The notes under the pieces: generated by a model
Databases searched by the model: none
Told to the model about the DNA's origin: nothing
Seen by the model: only the letters and a program-made list of their open reading frames with translations
Origin: DATKZB01 sp035528235
GTDB lineage: Bacteria; Planctomycetota; Phycisphaerae; FEN-1346
DNA length: 8,920 bases
Direction of reading: 5' to 3'
Assembly: GCA_035528235.1 (NCBI GenBank)
Contig: DATKZB010000340.1
Coordinates: 1-8,920, forward strand
Shown here: piece after piece, positions 1-7,394 of the stretch
Layout of the letters: each line of letters begins with the position of its first letter
Numbering within the stretch: the stretch's first letter is position 1
Made by a program: the position numbers and the translations under genes

Positions 1-2649
<2,649 letters not shown>

Positions 2650-2685
2650 AGACACTCGTGGGGCTGCGGACACCAGGCCGGGGGC

Positions 2686-2695
2686 TTTCGCGAAA
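2686..2695. promoter_or_regulatory. Perfect palindrome TTTCGCGAAA upstream of secA
   Basis: A 10-bp perfect palindrome lies 37 bp upstream of the secA ATG, downstream of the predicted promoter. Its symmetry is compatible with an operator for a dimeric regulator or with a small RNA hairpin. I do not recognise it as the binding site of a named regulator. Confidence 0.3.
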
Positions 2696-2736
2696 AGACT
2701 ATCTCAGACCCGATTCCGTTTTCGTTCTTCACGTGC

Positions 2737-2758
2737 CACGGCTTGCTGGCAAGCCGTG
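2737..2758. repeat. Palindrome CACGGCTTG / CAAGCCGTG in the secA leader
   Basis: Arms CACGGCTTG (2737-2745) and CAAGCCGTG (2750-2758) are perfect reverse complements around a 4-nt CTGG centre, giving a 9-bp stem. The element sits between divergent genes and would be transcribed within the predicted secA leader. No T-run follows on either strand, so it is not a standard intrinsic terminator. It looks like the kind of short palindrome found dispersed through intergenic DNA, but dispersion cannot be tested from one window. Confidence 0.7.
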
Positions 2759-2837
2759 AACGGCAATCGGAGACAGTCTCTAAGCCATGCGGCCTGTTGG
2801 CGCGGCCTCGCCCCTCCGCGCCACTCTATCGCTGCCA

Positions 2838-2866
2838 AGTATATCGGCACGGCGCGGCGGCGTCAA
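2838..2866 (-). promoter_or_regulatory. Sigma70-type promoter for secA
   Basis: On the minus strand, TTGACG (2866-2861) is followed by a 17-nt spacer and TATACT (2843-2838). Five of six bases match the -35 consensus and five of six match the -10 consensus, at ideal spacing, in otherwise GC-rich sequence. It points at secA, whose ATG is about 190 nt downstream. The expected start site is near 2831. Confidence 0.7.
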
Positions 2867-2938
2867 TCCGGCCGAATGGCTGGGCGGGCGGCGGATGGGC
2901 TGCGGCACGTACGGGCTGGAAGTTGCCCGACATAGTCG

Positions 2939-2944
2939 TATAAT
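2939..2944 (+). promoter_or_regulatory. TATAAT -10 box for the transglutaminase-like gene
   Basis: A perfect TATAAT lies 28 bp upstream of the ATG at 2973, which would place transcription start near 2951 with a leader of about 22 nt. The matching -35 region is weak: CTGGAA or TGGAAG at 2916-2922 with 16-17 nt spacing; TTGCCC at 2923-2928 is too close. The box sits inside the odd palindrome CGTAT-A-ATACG (2937-2947), which could also be a regulator site. It diverges from the secA promoter, about 73 bp away. Confidence 0.55.
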
Positions 2945-2957
2945 ACGGCGGACACGT

Positions 2958-2964
2958 GGGGGGA
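2958..2964 (+). promoter_or_regulatory. Ribosome binding site supporting the start at 2973
   Basis: GGGGGGA ends 8 nt before ATG 2973. It is a purine-rich, imperfect Shine-Dalgarno match at normal spacing. It favours this start over the earlier in-frame ATG at 2787, which lies upstream of the TATAAT box and would not yield an N-terminal signal peptide. Confidence 0.55.
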
Positions 2965-2972
2965 CGGCAATC

Positions 2973-4778
2973 ATGAGGAACCTGGCAAGAGGCGTCGCCG
3001 TGATGGTGCTGACGGTGGGGCTGGCCGCAGGAGGGCTGCGCGCCGCCGTTGCCGTCGGTCCCGCCCGGCCGGCGTCGGGGCCCAAGACGGCCGCCCCGGC
3101 CGATGGCCCCGTCGCGAACCGCTCGGCGGCGGAATTGAAGGCCGACCTCGTGGCCGGCGCCGCCCAGGGCAAACTGACCGATGCCCTCCTGAAACTCTTC
3201 CGCGATTACACGGCCGCGCGCGTCCGCGAGCAGTACGTCCCGAAGAACATCCCCGAGGACCTGTGGCAGTGGATCCTGGCGAGCAAGGAACTGCGCGACG
3301 CCATCCTGGTGGGGTTGCATCCCGAGAACGAGAGAGACCTGCGGACGCTCGGGCGGCTCTCGGCGCTTCGGGCCAAGTTCGGCCCCAAGGTCGACGAGTT
3401 CCCGCACCTGGCCCTGGCGTTCGCCATCGTGTACGGGTATGCGGGCGACGAGGGGGTCCGCGAGCCGGGTCTCTACTTCGTCGAGAAGAACCGCCCGCCG
3501 CCGTCCATGGAGGACTCGTTCGACTACTACCTGAAGAACGAGAAGAAGATGAAGATGTCTCTGAAGACGACGCCCTGGCCCCTCCTCATCTACGTGGCCG
3601 ACAACGACCTGCCCATCATCGAGCGCAGGTGGGCCCTGGGCCGGTATGGCGCCAAGCCGCCCGGGGCGTACGGCCAGGTCTACTACGACGTGTCCTACGA
3701 CGAGGCGACCATAAACGACGAGGAGGGTGGACGCCTCGCTTCGAAGGCCCGCTCCCTGTCCAACATCCTTCAGTACGGCGGCGTGTGTAGGCACCAGGCA
3801 TACTTCGCCAGCCGCGTCTTCAAGTCGATGGGCGTACCGAGCATGTACGATCGCGGCGAGGGCGCGCGCGGCGGCCACGCCTGGGTGGCCTGGGTCGGCC
3901 GGGCCGCCAAGACGGCCGACCTGCTCTTCGCGGCGCGATTCGACTACGACCGCTACTTCACCGGCACGCTCTTCAATCCGTTGGCCCGACGGGACGTCCT
4001 CGACCGCGACGTGCAACTCGACGTCGCCGCCATGCTCCGGTCCTATCCCGGCTACCTCAACGCCGTGGCGGCCTGCCGCATGTACACCATGCTCGACGAC
4101 GGGCCGCGCGCCAAGGCCACCGGCCTGCTGGACGGGGCCATCCGGCAGAACGCGTATGCCAGCACGTCGTGGCGGCTGATGGCGATGGACGTTGCCAAGG
4201 GCGTCATCCCCCGCAAGGTCGGCGAGACGATGTACGCCAAGATGATAACCACCTTCGCCCAGTACCCCGACCTGACGTACCAGGTACTGCGGATGATCCT
4301 GGAACCGCGCCTGAAGCCCTCCGAGAAGCCGAAGGACAAGGAGATTACGGACAACCTGCGCCTGCTCGACGGGGCCTTCGGCCTGTACGTGCGGGCCGAG
4401 CGGCCCGACCTGGCCGTCCGCCTGCGGTACCTCCAGGGCCAGTACCTCGAAGCCTGCGACCGCCGCGAGCAGGCCATGAAACTCTACGTCATGGCCTCCG
4501 AGAAGTTCGCCACCGAGCACTTCGGTTTCGTGCCCCTCTACGACCGCGCCTGCGTCATCATGAAGGAAGACGGCAAGACGGACCTCATGCTCAAGTACAT
4601 GAAGATGGTGGCCGAGAAGGTGCCCGAGTTTCAGGCCGACTTCACCCGCCGCAACAACCTGGTCAACCCCACCTACAAACACGTGATCCTGAAGTACGCG
4701 GCCGCCCTGCGCGAGGCCGGCAAGAAGGCAGAGGCCGAGACCTGGGCCGACCGCCTCCAGACCAAACCGAAAGGCTGA
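2973..4778 (+). CDS. Exported transglutaminase-like protein with helical-repeat C-terminus
   Basis: The protein is 601 residues from the ATG at 2973. The N-terminus (MRNLARG, then a hydrophobic run to about residue 27) looks like a Sec signal peptide and is followed by an Ala/Pro-rich linker. The transglutaminase-like core is recognised from GGVCRHQAYFASRVFKSMGV, with the predicted nucleophile Cys272, GGHAWVAW with His302, and a likely third residue among Asp324 and Asp326 in RFDYDRY. This triad is typical of the transglutaminase-like superfamily, whose members act as proteases, amidases or cross-linkers. A helical segment of about 200 residues precedes the core. Residues from about 440 onwards look like TPR-type helical hairpins with many Tyr, Ala and Leu residues, suggesting protein contacts. 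The gene is divergent from secA and convergent with the glycosidase-like gene, so it is probably monocistronic. The fold is fairly sure; the substrate is unknown. Confidence 0.82.
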   Translation: MRNLARGVAVMVLTVGLAAGGLRAAVAVGPARPASGPKTAAPADGPVANRSAAELKADLVAGAAQGKLTDALLKLFRDYTAARVREQYVPKNIPEDLWQWILASKELRDAILVGLHPENERDLRTLGRLSALRAKFGPKVDEFPHLALAFAIVYGYAGDEGVREPGLYFVEKNRPPPSMEDSFDYYLKNEKKMKMSLKTTPWPLLIYVADNDLPIIERRWALGRYGAKPPGAYGQVYYDVSYDEATINDEEGGRLASKARSLSNILQYGGVCRHQAYFASRVFKSMGVPSMYDRGEGARGGHAWVAWVGRAAKTADLLFAARFDYDRYFTGTLFNPLARRDVLDRDVQLDVAAMLRSYPGYLNAVAACRMYTMLDDGPRAKATGLLDGAIRQNAYASTSWRLMAMDVAKGVIPRKVGETMYAKMITTFAQYPDLTYQVLRMILEPRLKPSEKPKDKEITDNLRLLDGAFGLYVRAERPDLAVRLRYLQGQYLEACDRREQAMKLYVMASEKFATEHFGFVPLYDRACVIMKEDGKTDLMLKYMKMVAEKVPEFQADFTRRNNLVNPTYKHVILKYAAALREAGKKAEAETWADRLQTKPKG

Positions 4779-4803
4779 CCGGCCCTGCAGCGGGTAGACT
4801 TCG

Positions 4804-4845
4804 CGTGTTTGCGCGGCCCACCCCCGTGTTTGCGCGGCGGGTCCC
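4804..4845 (+). repeat. Partial tandem duplication, 21-bp period
   Basis: CGTGTTTGCGCGGC occurs at 4804-4817 and again at 4825-4838, exactly 21 bp apart. The following bases differ: CCACCCC after the first copy, GGGTCCC after the second. The second copy runs directly into the first REP-like hairpin. The first copy may therefore be a truncated REP-like unit. Confidence 0.75.
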
Positions 4846-4858
4846 CGCACCCGCCGCG
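4831..4858 (+). repeat. REP-like palindrome, copy 1
   Basis: A perfect 10-bp stem, CGCGGCGGGT (4833-4842) with ACCCGCCGCG (4849-4858), encloses the loop CCCCGC. The flanking TTG upstream and CAA downstream can extend the pairing across a small bulge. Copy 2 at 4882-4909 is the same 28-bp element on the opposite strand, with 25 of 28 bases identical. Confidence 0.8.
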
Positions 4859-4881
4859 CGCAAGGTCCGACTGCGGGCAGA

Positions 4882-4909
4882 CGCGGTGGGTACGGGGACC
4901 CACCGCGCA
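4882..4909 (-). repeat. REP-like palindrome, copy 2 (inverted)
   Basis: Read on the minus strand, the stem CGCGGTGGGT / ACCCACCGCG encloses the loop CCCCGT. Relative to copy 1 there are three differences. Two are the two partners of one stem pair (C-G changed to T-A), so pairing is kept. The third is in the loop. Two such units in opposite orientation between convergent genes resemble the paired REP arrangement known as a BIME. Confidence 0.8.
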
Positions 4910-4934
4910 CAAGTGGTGGTGTGAGTACGCAATC

Positions 4935-4953
4935 CTAGAACGCGCTAGAACGC
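4935..4953 (+). repeat. Short direct repeat CTAGAACGC x2
   Basis: CTAGAACGC occurs at 4935-4943 and 4945-4953 with a 10-bp period. It is short and could be chance or replication slippage. No function is evident. Confidence 0.5.
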
Positions 4954-4968
4954 TCCGGCCCCGCCCCA

Positions 4969-4991
4969 GCCACGCCGCTTACCGGCGTGGC
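4969..4991. terminator. Hairpin spanning the stop codon of the glycosidase-like gene (no U-tract)
   Basis: GCCACGCCG (4969-4977) pairs perfectly with CGGCGTGGC (4983-4991) over a 5-nt loop that contains most of the TAA stop codon of the minus-strand gene. It would form a strong 3' structure in that mRNA. No T-run follows on either strand, so it is not a classical intrinsic terminator. It could act as an atypical terminator or protect the 3' end. Confidence 0.4.
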
Positions 4992-7228
4992 GCGAAGGCG
5001 ACCGCGGCTTCCTGGGTCCCGAGCGGCAGCAGGAAGTCGCCGTCGCCCACCGCCTTGAGCCTCTTGCCGCCAACCTTCACCGTGGCCTTGAGCGACTTGG
5101 GCAGACGCAGGACGAACCCCTGGGCCGGTGCCGCCTTGCCCGTCAGGACGAGCGTCGCGCCGCCGTCGGTCGGTTTCCACGCGAACGAGCATGGCCCGAA
5201 GTACGTCGGCAGCCCCGCGACGGCGGTGGGCTGCTTGCCCGCAAACCACTCGGGCGGCACGCCGCCGAGCAGGACCAGCCGGTCGCCGTCCTCAAAGAGG
5301 AGGCTGTCGCGGATGAGATGCCAGAGTTCGGCGACGGCCCACCCGTGTGGCATGGCCACGGACGCATTCCAGGTGGTGCGCAGGTGGCCCCATCCGCCGG
5401 CGCCGCTCTTGCCGCCCTCGTCGAAGGCGTACCAGCCGCGCATCTGCTCGTGGTCGAGATGGCCGGCGATGGTCGCGTGGCCGGCGTCGCGGTTTCCGGC
5501 CAGCAGTCCCTGATGGGCCGTGGCCAGGGGGAAGTACCGCCAGCCGCTCGGTTTCTGCGCGCCGACGCGCCGGAACCTCTCGCGGGCCAGGCCCTCGTCC
5601 AGCGGATACAGCCGGCACGGCCACAGCACGGCGTAACTGCCGTAACCCTTGCCGAGGTCGGCCGCGAACTGCGCCTCGTAGACGGCGATGAACTGGTCGG
5701 CCAGGGCGGCGAAGTCGCCGGCGTCGTCGTCCTCGCCCACGGCGCGGGCCAGCATGGCGGCACGCCACAGGCCGGCGATGTCGAACGCCTCGGTGTACTC
5801 CGGATGGTGCCCGTCGCAACGGCCGGGCTTCAGGACCTGCCGCCGGTGGGCGGGCGTCTCGTCGGGCCGGTCGGGCGGCAGGTCGTCGCCGAACTTCAGG
5901 CTCGTGGCCTTGACGTAATGCGGGGCCGGGCGCGTGCGGCAGTACTCGATCATCCGGGCGAGTTTCTCGACGCCCGAGTACACCCGCCGCAGCCATTTCT
6001 TGTCGCGCGCCAGCATCCAGTGCTCGCCCAGAAGCCAGAGGACCTGGCCGGGGTTGTCGGCCTCGACGGCCACGCGCCCGTTGAACGGGTGCTCCAGGAA
6101 GTAATCGATGGCCGCCGACGCCAGGTCCACTTGCCCCGCCTTCTGAAGCATGTTGGCCGTGTACACGCCGTCGCGGTTGAAGACGTTGTAGTTGACCACG
6201 GCCACGTCCGGGGCGCCCTCGTTCATCGCCATGGCCGCGTGGCCCAGGATGGCCGCCAGGGCCTCGGCCCACCGCGAGTCGGGCGCCCGGACCGTGAAGC
6301 GGCCCACGAGGTCCTTCCAGTAGGCGGTCGCCTCGTCGAAGAGCGTGTCGGCCTCCAGGCCCCGGTAATAGTCCAGGCCCGGGTCCACCTGGAGGGTGCC
6401 GCCCTCTTCGGGGTTGGGTTTGGCGAGGTCGAACTGGGCCCACTCGCTCGTGCCGTCCCACTGGTGGCCAACGGCCCGGCGACCCGCGAGGACGGGGCAG
6501 ATGAGGCCGATCGTCTGTTCGCCGCCGGGGGGCACCGTGACGTCGAACCGCAGGGCCCCCGAGCAGTCGCCGACCTCGGACGCGGCCGACCGGTCGGCGG
6601 GCATCTCGCCCTTCGTGGCCAGATCGCCGACGGTGTCGGTCGCCACGACGCCCGCGGCGGCCGGTTTCTCGCGCGAGACCAGCGCGGGATGGCCGTCGAC
6701 GACGAGGGCATCCCCTGCGTCGCTGACGGCCAGTTTCCTGACGGTGAAACCGGCCGGTCCCAGCCCGCGCAGCGCCACGTAGAGCGAGACCTGGCGTGCC
6801 GCGGCACCCGTGTTCGTCAGGCGCGCCCGCGCCGCCACCACAAAGACGTCTCCGGCGGGAGACGGGCGGCGGACCTCGCACACCTCGGTGCGGACGACGA
6901 CGTCGCCGGCCTTCCACTCGCTCCAGGGAATCAGGTGCCCGCCGGGGGGGAGGCCGTGCGTGCACGCCGCGCCGTCCATCGTGGGGGCCGTCAGTTTCTT
7001 CGTCGCGGGGTCCCAGAGCCAGAAGTAGACGCCGTACGTCCCGACGCCGGGCGAGAAGACGCCCTCGGCCTCGACGAACGTCTTGAGGGTGTCGAGCGTG
7101 TTGGCGATGCCGATGGGGATGTGGATGCGGCCGCGCGGGTCCAGCGGTCCGCGCGCAGCGACCGGCTCGGCCGCGAAGGCGCACAGGGGCGCGAGGCAGA
7201 CGAGCAAGGCGGCAATCCAGTGGCTCAA
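4979..7228 (-). CDS. Secreted six-hairpin glycosidase-like protein
   Basis: The protein is 749 residues if translation starts at TTG 7228. That start has AGGAAAGGG at 7243-7235 and exposes a clean signal peptide, MSHWIAALLVCLAPLCAFA-A. An ATG at 7303 would place 25 residues of repeat-derived sequence before the signal and is disfavoured. The layout is typical of (alpha/alpha)6-barrel glycosidases: an N-terminal beta-sandwich (about 21-280), a helical barrel (about 285-645) and a C-terminal beta domain that begins after GDRLVLLGGVPPEWF. Family-like signatures include NRDGVYTANM (351-360), VEADNPGQVLWLLGEHW (388-404) and HHPEYTEAFDIAGLW (474-488). Glu389, Asp391, Glu477 and Glu480 are candidate acid/base residues, by inference only. 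I cannot assign a GH family or substrate. The upstream gene in the same direction encodes an ARH-family protein. Confidence 0.75.
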   Translation of the reverse strand: MSHWIAALLVCLAPLCAFAAEPVAARGPLDPRGRIHIPIGIANTLDTLKTFVEAEGVFSPGVGTYGVYFWLWDPATKKLTAPTMDGAACTHGLPPGGHLIPWSEWKAGDVVVRTEVCEVRRPSPAGDVFVVAARARLTNTGAAARQVSLYVALRGLGPAGFTVRKLAVSDAGDALVVDGHPALVSREKPAAAGVVATDTVGDLATKGEMPADRSAASEVGDCSGALRFDVTVPPGGEQTIGLICPVLAGRRAVGHQWDGTSEWAQFDLAKPNPEEGGTLQVDPGLDYYRGLEADTLFDEATAYWKDLVGRFTVRAPDSRWAEALAAILGHAAMAMNEGAPDVAVVNYNVFNRDGVYTANMLQKAGQVDLASAAIDYFLEHPFNGRVAVEADNPGQVLWLLGEHWMLARDKKWLRRVYSGVEKLARMIEYCRTRPAPHYVKATSLKFGDDLPPDRPDETPAHRRQVLKPGRCDGHHPEYTEAFDIAGLWRAAMLARAVGEDDDAGDFAALADQFIAVYEAQFAADLGKGYGSYAVLWPCRLYPLDEGLARERFRRVGAQKPSGWRYFPLATAHQGLLAGNRDAGHATIAGHLDHEQMRGWYAFDEGGKSGAGGWGHLRTTWNASVAMPHGWAVAELWHLIRDSLLFEDGDRLVLLGGVPPEWFAGKQPTAVAGLPTYFGPCSFAWKPTDGGATLVLTGKAAPAQGFVLRLPKSLKATVKVGGKRLKAVGDGDFLLPLGTQEAAVAFAPRR

Positions 7229-7234
7229 AACGGT

Positions 7235-7243
7235 CCCTTTCCT
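7235..7243 (-). promoter_or_regulatory. Ribosome binding site deciding the TTG start at 7228
   Basis: The minus strand reads AGGAAAGGG, then six bases, then TTG. It is a good Shine-Dalgarno match at suitable spacing. No ATG or GTG lies between it and the signal-peptide coding region, so the TTG is the best start. Confidence 0.6.
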
Positions 7244-7267
7244 ACGTTTGAAGCCTCTAACAGAATG

Positions 7268-7371
7268 AACGCAAAGGAGGCAGAGATCGCAGAGAACAAC
7301 CACCGGTAAGGGCTGTTGTGCACATAAAGACGTCTCTGCGCTCTCTCCGTATTCTCCGCGTCCTCTGCGTT
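7268..7371. repeat. Purine-rich inverted repeat with roughly 10-bp units
   Basis: The left arm (7268-7295, plus strand) begins AACGCAAAGGAGGCAGAGAT. The right arm (7371-7331, read on the minus strand) begins AACGCAGAGGACGCGGAGAA. The arms are similar reverse complements separated by about 37 bp. The right arm shows four consecutive 10-bp units of the form NNCGCAGAGR: AACGCAGAGG, ACGCGGAGAA, TACGGAGAGA and GCGCAGAGAC. The left arm has about three, the last one base shorter. Composition is unlike the neighbouring genes: long strand-asymmetric purine runs and lower GC. It looks like a mobile or dispersed intergenic repeat. Short open frames crossing it (such as SLRSLRILRVLCV) are translations of the repeat, not genes. 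Confidence 0.75.
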
Positions 7372-7394
7372 AAGGTCTTTCTGTTTCGAGTGTC

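Larger units (their letters stand above)
4779..4978. other. Intergenic spacer between convergent genes
   Basis: This 200-bp gap separates the stop codons of two converging genes. It contains a 21-bp partial tandem duplication, two inverted REP-like hairpins and the short direct repeat CTAGAACGC (4935-4943 and 4945-4953). Another hairpin begins at 4969 and spans the neighbouring stop codon. No U-rich intrinsic terminator is seen on either strand, and no credible gene lies in the gap. Confidence 0.8.
7229..7394. other. Intergenic spacer between two minus-strand genes
   Basis: This 166-bp gap holds the purine-rich inverted repeat described separately and the ribosome binding site of the downstream gene. 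I found no convincing -35/-10 pair for the glycosidase-like gene and no intrinsic terminator for the upstream gene, so read-through transcription remains possible. Confidence 0.7.

Noticed and set aside
2923..2944. TTGCCC as the -35 partner of TATAAT
   Set aside because: Only 10 nt separate the two boxes, too short for a sigma70 promoter; the 12-nt gap from GGAAGTT to CGTATAA is also short for a typical ECF promoter.
2787..2972. Upstream extension of the transglutaminase-like gene from ATG 2787
   Set aside because: The extension would contain both divergent promoters and would bury the signal peptide. ATG 2973 has a ribosome binding site and a proper export signal.
2826..4910. Long minus-strand open frame (694 codons) opposite the transglutaminase-like gene
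   Set aside because: It overlaps a gene with recognisable catalytic motifs and a signal peptide. Its product is a His/Gly/Val-rich shadow that runs through the REP-like repeats and both promoters.
5318..7309. Long plus-strand open frame (663 codons) opposite the glycosidase-like gene
   Set aside because: It is a complementary-strand artefact of high GC content. It shows no domains, and its end runs into the purine-rich repeat.
7268..7371. CRISPR-like array in the purine-rich region
   Set aside because: The units are about 10 bp, degenerate, without spacers, and arranged as an inverted repeat, none of which fits a CRISPR array.
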